64,000 nt of DNA from Evansella vedderi (GTDB taxonomy: Bacteria > Bacillota > Bacilli > Bacillales > Salisediminibacteriaceae). Below the pieces are notes generated by a model. It saw nothing but the letters and a program-made list of their open reading frames with translations. It was not told the origin of the DNA and searched no databases. The stretch covers positions 1-64,000 of the forward strand of contig NZ_JAUSUG010000005.1 of assembly GCF_030813435.1 (NCBI RefSeq), given 5' to 3'. Shown here in pieces: positions 43,949 through 52,614 of the stretch; position 1 is the stretch's first letter; every line of letters begins with the position of its first letter. The translations under genes and the position numbers were made by a program.

Positions 43949-43989
43949 GGGTAACTAAAAAGGTAAAAATCATACCTTTTTAGTCACCC
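43949..43989. terminator. Terminator between hit and serC
   Basis: Stem GGGTAACTAAAAAGGTA/TACCTTTTTAGTCACCC (43949-43965 with 43973-43989), with one mismatch. It serves the minus-strand hit gene. Confidence 0.8.
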
Positions 43990-44003
43990 TACACACGTAA
44001 CTA

Positions 44004-44435
44004 TTAATAAACCTTTGATGAGATTTCCCGTGCTATTTCTTGAAGGTCCTCTCCCGAATATTCACTGCTGTGGTCATGCCATACAGCCCCAAACCCGTCT
44101 CCTTTTCCATACCTTGGTAAAAGGTGTACATGGTAATGGAAAACGGATTGACCTGCGTCTTTACCGTTATTATTCAACATATTTAAACCTTTTGGTTCAT
44201 AAGCAGCTTTTAATGCCCTGGATATTTTTGGGACAGCCGAAAAGACCGCATGGACACTTTCCTCTGAAAGTTCATAAATGTTTTCCTCATGTTTCTTTGG
44301 GATGACAAGTGTATGTCCTTTTGTCACTTGGCTTAAGTCTAAAAATGCGAGAACTTTATCGTCTTCGTAAACTTTAGCAGAAGGGATATCTCCATTAGCG
44401 ATTTTACAAAAAATACAGTCATTTACTTTCGTCAT
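44004..44435 (-). CDS. hit: HIT family protein Hit
   Basis: 143 residues with an N-terminal zinc-binding CIFCKI and the catalytic histidine triad in SVFHYHVHLLPR near the C-terminus. Members hydrolyse nucleotide phosphoramidates or dinucleoside polyphosphates; the physiological substrate in Bacillus is unclear. AGGTGATC precedes the ATG. Between serC and ecsA as in B. subtilis, but separated from ecsA by an inserted MFS transporter gene. Confidence 0.92.
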   Translation of the reverse strand: MTKVNDCIFCKIANGDIPSAKVYEDDKVLAFLDLSQVTKGHTLVIPKKHEENIYELSEESVHAVFSAVPKISRALKAAYEPKGLNMLNNNGKDAGQSVFHYHVHLLPRYGKGDGFGAVWHDHSSEYSGEDLQEIAREISSKVY

Positions 44436-44552
44436 TGCAAGATCACCTCATATTCTATTTTTTCCTATGTTACCACATTTATCCGCCAAAGAAAAAAGGC
44501 ATGTCTACTCCTAAGCTTGTGCACATAAAAATAGAGATGTAAGGAGTTGGTT

Positions 44553-45710
44553 ATGTTGAGTAACATGAAAGATAAAACAATTTTATTCGTAATTTTATTT
44601 TTAATATTTATCAGTATGCACATGCAATTTCCTGTATTTACCCCTCTGGCGGTTTCATTAGGGGCAGGAAGCTTTCTTATTGGAGTTATGCTTAGTACTA
44701 CATCATTTGTTAATTTAACAGGAAACATTGTAGCTGGGTCTTATATCGATCGTTTTGGGGCAAAATGGTTTATTGTTATTCCTTTGTTCCTGTTATCCAT
44801 TTCCCTTTTTTCTCATACTTTCATAGAAAAGTCTTCCCATTTATTTTTTCTAAGGGTGGTAAATGGGTTTATATTAGCTTTTTTAACACCAGCTTGCATG
44901 ACCATGCTTGCTTCATTTGCTAAAAGTAGTCAAAAACAAAGCAAAAATATGGCCATGAACACGTTAATTGTTACACTTGCTATGACGGTGGCACCACTCA
45001 TTGGCGGTTTTTTAGGAGAGAGGTTTGGTGCGGATGGAGCTTATTACGCCATAAGTTTTACTACTGCGGTTGCTTTTATTTTATCTTTATTTTTCCTAAA
45101 CCAACCTTCAAAAGTCCGTCCCGTAAAAAAGGAAACAGGAATATTAGCTATGTTCCTATATCCACCATTGCTTCCTGTTTTTTTAACTGGATTTGCTATT
45201 ATGTTTGCACAGGGGACCTTAATGTACGAATTACCTTTCCTATCTGTTGAACAAGGAGTTACAAAAGGGACTGTTGGATTAATGGCAGCTTTTATGGGAA
45301 TAGGCACTTTAATTGTTTTGTCACTAGTGTTTCTTCATAAATTACCAGCAAAATTTCGTGCTGTTGTAGGACTTTTCATGATGGCAGGTGCGTTAGTATG
45401 GATTATGTTTTCAGGGAGTATTCCTACGAAAGGCAGCTTAATTTTGTTTGGAGCGGCATCAGGTGTGATTATGCCTGCCATGATGACTCTTGTTACGGAA
45501 GCTATTGAAGAAGGGAATAGGGGGAAAGCTTTTGCTTTTCTCTCAGCTGTATTTTCCGTAGGAACCATTTCTTCCCCTTTTATAGCAGCAGCAGTACGTA
45601 CTTACATATCACCTTATTTTGTGGCATGGGTCGTTATGATGTTCGTTATTATGTTCATTGGCTTAGTATTAATGAATTCACAGAAACATAGAAAAACCAT
45701 CCAATCGTAA
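44553..45710 (+). CDS. MFS transporter, substrate unknown
   Basis: About 385 residues with twelve predicted transmembrane helices. The loop 2-3 motif is GSYIDRFGAKWFIV (the DRxGxK/R motif A). The C-terminal half has a central loop near HKLPAKFRA. It is closest in style to small drug/sugar-type major facilitators, but nothing visible fixes the substrate. AAGGAG lies 6 bases before ATG 44553. In B. subtilis hit and ecsA are neighbours, so this gene is an insertion relative to that order. Confidence 0.85.
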   Translation: MLSNMKDKTILFVILFLIFISMHMQFPVFTPLAVSLGAGSFLIGVMLSTTSFVNLTGNIVAGSYIDRFGAKWFIVIPLFLLSISLFSHTFIEKSSHLFFLRVVNGFILAFLTPACMTMLASFAKSSQKQSKNMAMNTLIVTLAMTVAPLIGGFLGERFGADGAYYAISFTTAVAFILSLFFLNQPSKVRPVKKETGILAMFLYPPLLPVFLTGFAIMFAQGTLMYELPFLSVEQGVTKGTVGLMAAFMGIGTLIVLSLVFLHKLPAKFRAVVGLFMMAGALVWIMFSGSIPTKGSLILFGAASGVIMPAMMTLVTEAIEEGNRGKAFAFLSAVFSVGTISSPFIAAAVRTYISPYFVAWVVMMFVIMFIGLVLMNSQKHRKTIQS

Positions 45711-45801
45711 CTTTCCAATACGTTTGTATTTCGTTATAGTAAAAGATGGAAGATTATAAGTATAAAAGAAAGAATAGATATATTGTCTAAAGGAGATATC
45801 G

Positions 45802-46551
45802 ATGATGGACAAGTTACTAACTATTAATAATTTAACCGGCGGCTACCAACGAAGCAGGCCAGTTTTGCACGATGTTTCATTTTCAGTTAACACTCATGAA
45901 ATAGTTGGATTGATCGGGTTGAACGGAGCTGGAAAAAGTACGACAATTAAGCATATTTTAGGTTTGATGGAGCCACATAGTGGCGAGGTAAGGCTGGAAG
46001 GAAAAACATGGGTAGAAGCTAAAGATCAATATCGGCAGGAGCTTGCCTATATTCCAGAGATGCCTTTATTATATGAGGAAATGACCTTGTGGGAGCATTT
46101 AGAGCTTACAGCTATGGCTTATGGGCTTGACGAAGAAACATTTGAAATGAGGGCAAAAGGTTTGTTGAAGGAGTTTCGAATGGAAAAAATGGTGAAATGG
46201 TTTCCGAGTCATTTCTCAAAAGGGATGAGGCAAAAGGTGATGATTATGTGTGCATTTCTCATTCAACCTTCCCTTTATGTTGCAGACGAACCATTCGTAG
46301 GATTAGACCCTATTGGAATTAAATCCTTCTTGGACCGTATGGTGGAGTTAAAAAGGGAGGGGTGCGGTATTTTAATGTCGACCCATATATTAGCTACTGC
46401 GGAGAAGTATTGTGATCGCTTTGTCCTATTACATGAGGGAAAAATATTATTACAAGGTACTTTAAAGGACCTGCAAGAGCAAGCAAATATGCCTCGAGCA
46501 GATTTAGACGAAATTTATGTGGAAATGACAAAGGAAGATGATCATGATTAG
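45802..46551 (+). CDS. ecsA: ABC transporter ATPase EcsA
   Basis: 249 residues: Walker A GLNGAGKSTT, a Q-loop, signature FSKGMRQKVMIM, Walker B LYVADEPFVGLDP, and switch histidine MSTHIL. EcsA with EcsB forms an ABC exporter whose loss in Bacillus affects protein secretion, competence, biofilm formation and intramembrane proteolysis by RasP. AGGAG lies 6 bases before the ATG. It overlaps the ecsB start by 8 bases, and the three ecs genes form an operon closed by a strong terminator. Confidence 0.94.
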   Translation: MMDKLLTINNLTGGYQRSRPVLHDVSFSVNTHEIVGLIGLNGAGKSTTIKHILGLMEPHSGEVRLEGKTWVEAKDQYRQELAYIPEMPLLYEEMTLWEHLELTAMAYGLDEETFEMRAKGLLKEFRMEKMVKWFPSHFSKGMRQKVMIMCAFLIQPSLYVADEPFVGLDPIGIKSFLDRMVELKREGCGILMSTHILATAEKYCDRFVLLHEGKILLQGTLKDLQEQANMPRADLDEIYVEMTKEDDHD

Positions 46552-47761
46552 TGAAAAGCAGCTTTGGTCAAGACGTAGAATTGATTATTGGACAATGGCC
46601 ACTAAATATTTAAAGCTAATTGGGAATAGTGGCTTTCTATTTACTATATATCTTTTATTTGTTTTTGGAAGTTATTATTACGGACAGTTTCTACAATGGC
46701 TTCCTGAAACCTTCCCTGCTGTATTATTCTTTACCTTGGTCTTTATGTGGCTCATGACAAGGGGCAGGGTTCGTACGTTTGTAAAGCAAGGAGATCTTTT
46801 TTTCTTAACACCAAGGGAGGAAAAGATGTCTAGCTATTTTCGTTCTGCCCTTCATTACAGTTGGCTAATGGAAACCTTTTATTTCGCATTAGTTTTTTTG
46901 CTGTTAGCCCCGTTATTTTTTGATCGGATACATCCATCCGGAAGTTTATTGTTATCTATTCTGCTGCTTTTAAGCGGGTTAAAATTGTGGAACCTAGCTT
47001 CAGGGTTTCAAGAACAGCGTGTACAAGAAAAGGGTAAATACCACGTTCATACTTTCATTCGGTTAGGAATTAATGGTGTGACTGTTTATGCATTATTTTC
47101 CCTTCAGCCAATGTGGTTTGTTGTGCTTCTTGCAGGGATATTGGCAGTATTTTACTATGGTTACTTCTATCAGCTGTCCAAGACACATAGTGTAAAATGG
47201 GAACGGTTAGTGGAAATTGAAGATCAAACGGTTATGACCTTTTACCGAATCGCTAACTCTTTTACAGATGTTCCCCAATTGAAATCAAAGGTGCGTTTCA
47301 GAAGATGGCTATCACCATTGTTTAAGCTGGTATCTTTTAAAAAGCAGCATGTGTATCATTATCTATTCAGTCGTGCATTTGTACGTTCCAATGATTATTT
47401 TGGGATTTATGCTCGACTAACACTACTAGGATTACTCTTTATCAGTGTTGTCCAGCTTGACTGGGGACGCTGGTTAGTTATTGGTTTATTTGCCTATATG
47501 ACAGCACAGCAAATTGAAACGTTAAAGCATCATTACGCTACGAATAAAATGGTGGAATTATACCCTTTGTCTGCACAGTCAAAGTTTCAGAGTCATCAAT
47601 TTTGGCTTTTAGTCTTAGGGGCTATTCAAGCTGTTATTTTTGGTACCGGAGCTCTAATCTTTTATAATTTAATGGATATGGTTATCGCTTTGTTTATTGT
47701 GTCACTTGTATACTTCTATCATGGGTTTATCAGGCTGGCCAAAGTATATCGCCCAGCTTAA
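46544..47761 (+). CDS. ecsB: ABC transporter membrane subunit EcsB
   Basis: About 405 residues with several hydrophobic helices grouped at about 25-65, 100-160, 180-215, 295-320 and 350-400. It starts KQLWSRRRIDYWTMATKYLK and matches EcsB in length and neighbourhood. ATG 46544 lies 7 bases after AAAGGAAG, while the ATG at 46538 touches it. Partner of EcsA; substrate of the exporter unknown. Its stop is followed by ecsC after a short overlap zone containing AAGGGGG. Confidence 0.92.
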   Translation: MISEKQLWSRRRIDYWTMATKYLKLIGNSGFLFTIYLLFVFGSYYYGQFLQWLPETFPAVLFFTLVFMWLMTRGRVRTFVKQGDLFFLTPREEKMSSYFRSALHYSWLMETFYFALVFLLLAPLFFDRIHPSGSLLLSILLLLSGLKLWNLASGFQEQRVQEKGKYHVHTFIRLGINGVTVYALFSLQPMWFVVLLAGILAVFYYGYFYQLSKTHSVKWERLVEIEDQTVMTFYRIANSFTDVPQLKSKVRFRRWLSPLFKLVSFKKQHVYHYLFSRAFVRSNDYFGIYARLTLLGLLFISVVQLDWGRWLVIGLFAYMTAQQIETLKHHYATNKMVELYPLSAQSKFQSHQFWLLVLGAIQAVIFGTGALIFYNLMDMVIALFIVSLVYFYHGFIRLAKVYRPA

Positions 47762-47784
47762 TGAACATTAAGGGGGCAGGGTTT

Positions 47785-48522
47785 ATGGGTTATGATGAAA
47801 AAATAGAACGGGAGCTTGAACGGTGGGAAAGAATAGTTCTCCGTCCCCCTTCCATGACAAGTAAACTAACGAAAGGATGGCAAAACAAGATTAATAATAA
47901 AATACCTGATCGAATTCACCGAACCGTTTCCGAAAGTATTAAACAAATGGTACGTGCAACGATAGCTGGAAGTGACTATTTATCTGACCAACCATTATTA
48001 ACAGGATGCACGATTGAGGAACAAGAGGAAGTTCTACATAAACGGATCGAAATGTATAAACGGACAGCTGCCGTAGAGGGAGCGGGTACTGGTGCAGGGG
48101 GAATTGTTTTAGGGCTAGCAGATTTACCTTTACTATTAAGTATCAAAATGAAATTTTTGTTTGATGCTGCTAAAATTTATGGCTTTGATGTGTCAGATTA
48201 TCGGGAAAGGTTATTTTTATTATCGATATTCCAACTTGCTTTTTCAAAAGAAACAAAGAAAATTGAAGCCTTTTACAAAGTAATTAATTGGGAAAGTAAG
48301 AGAGGTGAATTACCAGCTACAAAGGAAAGCTACTTAGAGGCGATAGATTGGAAGACGTTTCAACTAGAATATAGAGACTTTATCGATTTACCAAAAACGC
48401 TGCAATTAATTCCAGGATTCGGGGCTATCGTTGGAGCAGTAGCTAATTATCATTACTTAGATATTTTAGCCAACCACACCAAAAACAGCTACCGCCATAG
48501 AATAATAAAGCAGAAGGGGTGA
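47785..48522 (+). CDS. ecsC: EcsC family protein
   Basis: About 245 residues. The family region includes the glycine-rich GAGTGAGGIVLGLADLPLLL near residue 100 and a second hydrophobic stretch LQLIPGFGAIVGAVANYHYL near the C-terminus. Function unknown. ATG 47785 follows AAGGGGGCAGGG; an ATG at 47761 overlaps the ecsB stop but lacks a ribosome site. The stop codon lies within the terminator stem. Last gene of ecsABC. Confidence 0.88.
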   Translation: MGYDEKIERELERWERIVLRPPSMTSKLTKGWQNKINNKIPDRIHRTVSESIKQMVRATIAGSDYLSDQPLLTGCTIEEQEEVLHKRIEMYKRTAAVEGAGTGAGGIVLGLADLPLLLSIKMKFLFDAAKIYGFDVSDYRERLFLLSIFQLAFSKETKKIEAFYKVINWESKRGELPATKESYLEAIDWKTFQLEYRDFIDLPKTLQLIPGFGAIVGAVANYHYLDILANHTKNSYRHRIIKQKG

Positions 48523-48560
48523 CTAAACAGGATGTATTTCCCTGTTTAGTCACCCCTTTG
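48515..48560 (+). terminator. Terminator of the ecs operon
   Basis: A 17-bp perfect stem from 48515-48531 (AGGGGTGACTAAACAGG) with 48541-48557, then TTT. The 5' arm includes the ecsC stop. Confidence 0.9.
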
Positions 48561-48648
48561 GTGCAATGAGCGAAAGCACCGCAATCTTTTAAAGCCTGCT
48601 TTGAGTGGTTTTCTCAAAGCAGGCCCGCGGTGTCTGAAGCCATTGCCC
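48561..48648. repeat. Palindromic repeat between convergent genes
   Basis: Nested stems: outer GCAATG (48563-48568) with CATTGC (48640-48645), middle GCACCGC with GCGGTG, inner GCCTGCTTTGAG (48594-48605) with CTCAAAGCAGGC (48613-48624). It contains GAGCGAAAGC and CCCGCGG, cores shared with other repeats here. It abuts the stop of yhaA. Confidence 0.7.
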
Positions 48649-49826
48649 TAACTCCTCTCCCCTACATACTCCAAAGTCAATCTTCCTAGCATCTTTGCTG
48701 CTAACAGCATTGCTTTCTCATCAAAATCAAATTTTGGGTGATGATGGGGATACGGGTCAGTGATATCTGCACGCTTTGCCCCTGTAAAGAAGAAAGCCCC
48801 TTTAACATGATTTAAATAATAGGCAAAGTCCTCTCCACCCATTTGGGGTTTAGCAAATTCTACTTCTGTAATCCCTGGTGTGTCTAGGGCAACTTTCTTA
48901 ATCAATTCCCCTTCTTGTTGATGGTTAATTAATGCAGGATAACCTTTATAATACGAAAAATCTGCTTTAGCACCATAGCTGGAGGCAACCCCTTTTATAA
49001 TTTCCTCCATATCTTCAATAATATTATTTTGTACCTCTTCACTAAAAGTTCGAACAGTACCAATCATTTTTGCAGAATCAGCAATAACGTTAAAGGCATT
49101 TTTGGCTTCGAAGTGACCGATACTTAAAACTGCCGATTCCTGTGGATCCACCCTGCGGCTGACAACATGCTGTAACGATTGAACAATTTGAGAACCAATT
49201 AGAATGGAGTCCTTCGTATAATGGGGTTGAGCACCATGCCCACCTTTACCGTGTACAGTTATTTCAAAGCGATCTGCGGCAGCCATTAATGGACCAGTAT
49301 TATATTGTATCTTTCCTGTTGCCTCAGTAGCCCACAAATGAGTACCGAAAATAACATCCACCCCTTCAAGACAGCCATCTTCTATCATTGCAATGGCACC
49401 ACCAGGGGCATATTCTTCTGCATGCTGATGAATGAATACGATAGTTCCTGCCAGCTCGTCTTTTATAGTGTTAAGAGCTTTGGCTAAAACTAATAATTCT
49501 GCAGTGTGGCCATCATGACCACAGGCATGCATGACACCAGGAACGGTTGACCTATATGGAATATCTTTTTCATCCTGAATTGGCAAGGCATCAAAATCGG
49601 CCCTAAGAGCAACTTTTGGACCAGGCTTAGCCCCTTTTAAGGTAGCCACAACTCCCCTTTCACCAACTCCTTCACGAACTTCGTGTCCTAATTCTCGGTG
49701 ATAGTTTGCTATATATTTTGGTGTCTCCACCTCTTGGAAAGATAATTCTGGATGCTGGTGTAAATAACGACGGATTTCAACCATTTCACTATATGACTGC
49801 TCAAGCAGCACATCTAACTGAAGCAT
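48648..49826 (-). CDS. yhaA: M20-family amidohydrolase (YhaA-like)
   Basis: 392 residues of the M20D/amidohydrolase group that hydrolyses N-acyl amino acids or similar amides. Metal and catalytic residues are visible in RADFDALPIQDE, MHACGHDGHTAEL, IHQHAEEYAPGGA (catalytic Glu-Glu) and GTHLWA; the dimerisation domain begins ITVHGKGGHGAQP. Length and location beside ecsC match B. subtilis yhaA. AAAGGAGATGAG lies upstream of the ATG. It probably salvages acylated amino acids; exact substrate unknown. Confidence 0.9.
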   Translation of the reverse strand: MLQLDVLLEQSYSEMVEIRRYLHQHPELSFQEVETPKYIANYHRELGHEVREGVGERGVVATLKGAKPGPKVALRADFDALPIQDEKDIPYRSTVPGVMHACGHDGHTAELLVLAKALNTIKDELAGTIVFIHQHAEEYAPGGAIAMIEDGCLEGVDVIFGTHLWATEATGKIQYNTGPLMAAADRFEITVHGKGGHGAQPHYTKDSILIGSQIVQSLQHVVSRRVDPQESAVLSIGHFEAKNAFNVIADSAKMIGTVRTFSEEVQNNIIEDMEEIIKGVASSYGAKADFSYYKGYPALINHQQEGELIKKVALDTPGITEVEFAKPQMGGEDFAYYLNHVKGAFFFTGAKRADITDPYPHHHPKFDFDEKAMLLAAKMLGRLTLEYVGERS

Positions 49827-49974
49827 AAATAAATCTCATCTCCTTTAATTGGCCATATACTACCTATTCTATTTTAATTGTCTTTTATCCTGCTGCCTAT
49901 TAATCAAGGAGAGGTTTCTTGTATATAGATGCTTTGAAATTGTACGATTTTATCTCAATTTTTGAGATTTAGAC

Positions 49975-50142
49975 CTAAAGTCTCCCTTTAGTGGTTAGAT
50001 CTTTAATTAGTTGCTCTATGTTTGTAAAAGGTAATAGGAAGTCATAAACGATCAAGTTATTGAGAAATAATACACTAGCAAAGGATATAAGGCTAACCAT
50101 GGAAACTGTCAGTGCTGTATTTATAAACGCAGTACCATACAT
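49975..50142 (-). CDS. Small membrane protein (55 aa), unknown
   Basis: A short frame starting ATG 50142 (MYGTAFINTALTVSMVSL) with AAAGGGG 8 bases upstream. One long or two short hydrophobic helices occupy residues 5-40, then an amphipathic, basic tail (NIEQLIKDLTTKGRL). A small hairpin ATCTCAA/TTGAGAT (49952-49968) follows the stop. It resembles the many 50-60 residue membrane proteins of Bacillus but I recognise no family. A 64-codon frame on the opposite strand has no ribosome site and is its shadow. The rest of 49827-50459 holds nothing I can support. Confidence 0.6.
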   Translation of the reverse strand: MYGTAFINTALTVSMVSLISFASVLFLNNLIVYDFLLPFTNIEQLIKDLTTKGRL

Positions 50143-50459
50143 TCAAACATCCCCTTTCCATTATAAACTCGCTTTTATGTATACGTCTTATAGCCTATTA
50201 AAGTGGATAATAGTTACAATTTACTTAATTGATAAAATAAGATACGGGAAATAGGTAATTTAAAATAGTTAATTAGATTTATTTTACCGTAATTTTCCTT
50301 ACTGGAATAAATTGATAGTAGTATATAAGTAATATCTATGCATACGACCTACCTTTCTATTTATTAAACTAGTACTTTTGTATAATGGGATTTCTTTCAT
50401 AACTCCTGACTCTTGTCCATATGATGGTAAAAAGTAGCGAAGATAAGGGAGTTTAGTTT

Positions 50460-50504
50460 ATGATTTATATTTTAGATAACTGTTATATGAGGGGAAGGAA
50501 ATGA
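50460..50504 (+). CDS. Possible 14-aa leader peptide upstream of ytrI-like gene
   Basis: ATG 50460 with AAGGGAG 8 bases upstream opens a 14-codon frame (MIYILDNCYMRGRK). Its TGA overlaps the ATG of the next gene as ATGA. The AGGGGAAGG ribosome site of that gene lies inside this frame, so ribosomes finishing the small frame could re-initiate. It could be a chance reading; the good ribosome site and exact overlap make it worth listing. Confidence 0.35.
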   Translation: MIYILDNCYMRGRK

Positions 50505-51007
50505 GAATACCACCACTGTATAATGACAAGAGTTGGCAACGATTATTTGCAGGGTTTATTTTAGGCTTAATATTTGGTTGGATTTTCTTCCTTTTTCACT
50601 TTGGCCATGTTTACGAAAAAATAATCATGGATAATAGGGAGTTAAATTCAACCATTGAAAGACAGGAAAGAAGGATTGAGTCATTAGAAAAGGAAAATAG
50701 TGAAAAAAATAGAGACTTGCAAGAGAGTATAACCATTCAGGAAATTGAAATTACCTTTACAAATGAAGCAGATGTTAATATTAGTGAACTAACATTACAC
50801 GAATTAAAAAATAGATTAGAAGATGAATTAGAGTCCGTTAGGGGAAGAAATGTAGAAACCATTGTGGAGTCCTATGACATTCTTATTAGAACAATGGAGA
50901 ATGCACAAATAAGCATAAGTGGAAATGATTACAGTGTAGAAGTGGAAGAGTTATTTATACTGTCAGCAACTGTTAGGATGGGCCTGAGAATAAAATCTGC
51001 AGAGTAA
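50501..51007 (+). CDS. YtrI-like sporulation membrane protein
   Basis: 168 residues: the start MRIPPLYNDKSWQRLFAGF, a transmembrane helix at about 15-36, a coiled coil (NSTIERQERRIESLEKENSE) and a mixed alpha/beta C-terminal domain. The MRIPP...WQRFFAG beginning is that of YtrI, a membrane protein needed for efficient sporulation in B. subtilis, as I remember it. AGGGGAAGG precedes the ATG. It is a single gene convergent with ccdA. In B. subtilis ytrI is elsewhere on the chromosome. Confidence 0.65.
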   Translation: MRIPPLYNDKSWQRLFAGFILGLIFGWIFFLFHFGHVYEKIIMDNRELNSTIERQERRIESLEKENSEKNRDLQESITIQEIEITFTNEADVNISELTLHELKNRLEDELESVRGRNVETIVESYDILIRTMENAQISISGNDYSVEVEELFILSATVRMGLRIKSAE

Positions 51008-51035
51008 TTCCATCAATGGTGAGAGAAGAAAGGAA

Positions 51036-51070
51036 AGGGTGAGCTGAAAACAATCAGTTCACCCTATTTT
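51036..51070. terminator. Terminator between ytrI-like gene and ccdA
   Basis: Stem AGGGTGAGCTGA/TCAGTTCACCCT (51036-51047 with 51054-51065, one mismatch) followed by ATTTTC. Confidence 0.8.
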
Positions 51071-51091
51071 CTATGCTTATTGAATTTGAAA

Positions 51092-51838
51092 CTAGATATT
51101 AAAAGGAATAAATTGGGATAGGTAGGCGGCCATTCTTGAGAAAATTCCAGTAAAGAGCATGACTCCTAAAATAATCATAATGACACCACTTGATTTTTGA
51201 ATAATTGGCAAGAATTTATTTAAGTTTCTTACTTTATCAAGTGATTTAGAATAAAGAATCGCTACTAATAGGAAAGGAATACCTAAACCTAAAGAATAGA
51301 AAAGTAATAGGGTCATGGCCCCAAATGTATCCGTACTTTGTGCAGCAAGAGTTAGAATCGATCCTAACACAAGGCCGATACAAGGAGACCACCCTGCTGC
51401 GAAAACGAGGCCGAACAAAACGGACCGGCCAAAGCTAGTTGTTTTATTAGGCTTCATTAATCTCTTCTCACTTAATAAGAAAGTAAGATTAAACACTCCC
51501 ATCAATTGAAGACCAAACAACACGATAATAATACCACCTAGCTTTTCTAATAGATCTCGATTATGAAAGAAAATACTTCCAATAAAGGACGAGGAGGCCC
51601 CTAAAATTAAAAATATAGACGTAAATCCAATGATAAATCCAATGCTTCTAGATATAATTAATTTTTTATCAGCCGTTACTTTATTATCGGTGATATTACT
51701 TCCTGTAAGTTGGGCAATATAGGCTGGAACTAACGGGAACACACATGGGGACAAGAAAGATACAATCCCAGCAAACAAAGCGATCCATATTGAAATAAAG
51801 GTAAATTCATTAATATAAAAAATACTCATAAGTTCCAT
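51092..51838 (-). CDS. ccdA: Cytochrome c biogenesis protein CcdA
   Basis: 248 residues with six predicted transmembrane helices. The redox cysteines are C32 in SFLSPCVFPLVPAYI and C153 in AAGWSPCIG, the standard CcdA pattern. It transfers electrons from cytoplasmic thioredoxin to extracytoplasmic thiol-disulfide proteins, serving cytochrome c maturation and, in sporulating cells, cortex synthesis via StoA. ATG 51838 follows TTGGAGGT; an in-frame TTG at 51853 lies before that site. It is monocistronic here, with no thioredoxin-like partner adjacent. Confidence 0.9.
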   Translation of the reverse strand: MELMSIFYINEFTFISIWIALFAGIVSFLSPCVFPLVPAYIAQLTGSNITDNKVTADKKLIISRSIGFIIGFTSIFLILGASSSFIGSIFFHNRDLLEKLGGIIIVLFGLQLMGVFNLTFLLSEKRLMKPNKTTSFGRSVLFGLVFAAGWSPCIGLVLGSILTLAAQSTDTFGAMTLLLFYSLGLGIPFLLVAILYSKSLDKVRNLNKFLPIIQKSSGVIMIILGVMLFTGIFSRMAAYLSQFIPFNI

Positions 51839-52116
51839 AACACGTACCTCCAATGTGTCTCAAACAAAATGTTGAACATTCTTTCAAAAAAACGCTTGGC
51901 TTTTCTCTGATTTGATTATAACTGATTTCTTTTTCTTAAAATACACTCTTTGAATTTCGTCATATAGATGTCACACATTTTAAACTTACTTAAGATAAAT
52001 ATGTAAAAAAAGGACAACTATGACCCGACTGAAATAGTATCTTATTGTTTTTTTAACACCCATGTCTTTACAGACATCACGATAGATGAAAACTATTTTT
52101 GGGTGCTCTATATTTG

Positions 52117-52405
52117 GAAGTTGATTTACGCTTCAGGCACTTCAATTACGCCTAAGAGCAGCCCACGTCCTGCGTCTGCGATTACTCGACGCAAACTACT
52201 CGAGGAAGCGTCTCAGGTCCCGCTTGTGGGCAACGGCGTAATGTCGCCATCCTGGCTCCGCGGGTAACGCGTCAGCCGTTGCTTTTCCCGCAGGAAAGAG
52301 CTTTTCTTCGTCGAATAATCATCGATTTGTCTCGACGCAGAATGCTACAGAACAATGCTGGCAGAGGAAGAGACAGTTCTCGTGCCTTACGCTTCAATCA
52401 ACTTC
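52117..52405. repeat. MITE-like palindromic mosaic element, 289 bp
   Basis: Ends GAAGTTGAT (52117-52125) and ATCAACTTC (52397-52405) are exact inverted repeats, and TTACGCTTCA occurs in direct orientation just inside both ends. Inside are a palindromic module (52145-52239, ATTACGCC...GGCGTAAT with GCCCAC/GTGGGC) almost identical to 63831-63923, and a second palindrome (GTCTCGACGC to GAAGAGAC, 52329-52374). No transposase. It fills much of the 776-base gap between ccdA and pbpF; a plus-strand frame at 52279-52491 inside it is not a credible gene. The rest of 51839-52614 shows nothing else. Confidence 0.8.
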
Positions 52406-52614
52406 GTTTGAAAATAAGCAATGTATTAAAACATAATTTTCTTATAAAGAGTAAAATTATTGTAGTCATCTCTGCTTTTTGCAAAATATGAAACATTTTT
52501 CTACTTTTTTCGTAAATAATATACATGAACACTTTTACCATCATAAACCATCCACTTCCTATTCGCCAAATAATTTCATTTCAAGTAAGATAATTGTATA
52601 GGGGGGTGACACCT

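Noticed and set aside
43800-44003. Possible T-box or riboswitch leader of serC, pheB or hemE
   Set aside because: The upstream regions are short or hold only terminators and repeats; no T-box sequence or specifier structure could be recognised.
50060-50254. Plus-strand frame of 64 codons between the M20 hydrolase and ytrI-like genes
   Set aside because: No ribosome site at its start, mixed composition, and it overlaps the better-supported minus-strand small membrane gene at 49975-50142.
52279-52491. 70-codon frame upstream of pbpF
   Set aside because: Its first half is the palindromic element at 52117-52405; no ribosome site at its start.
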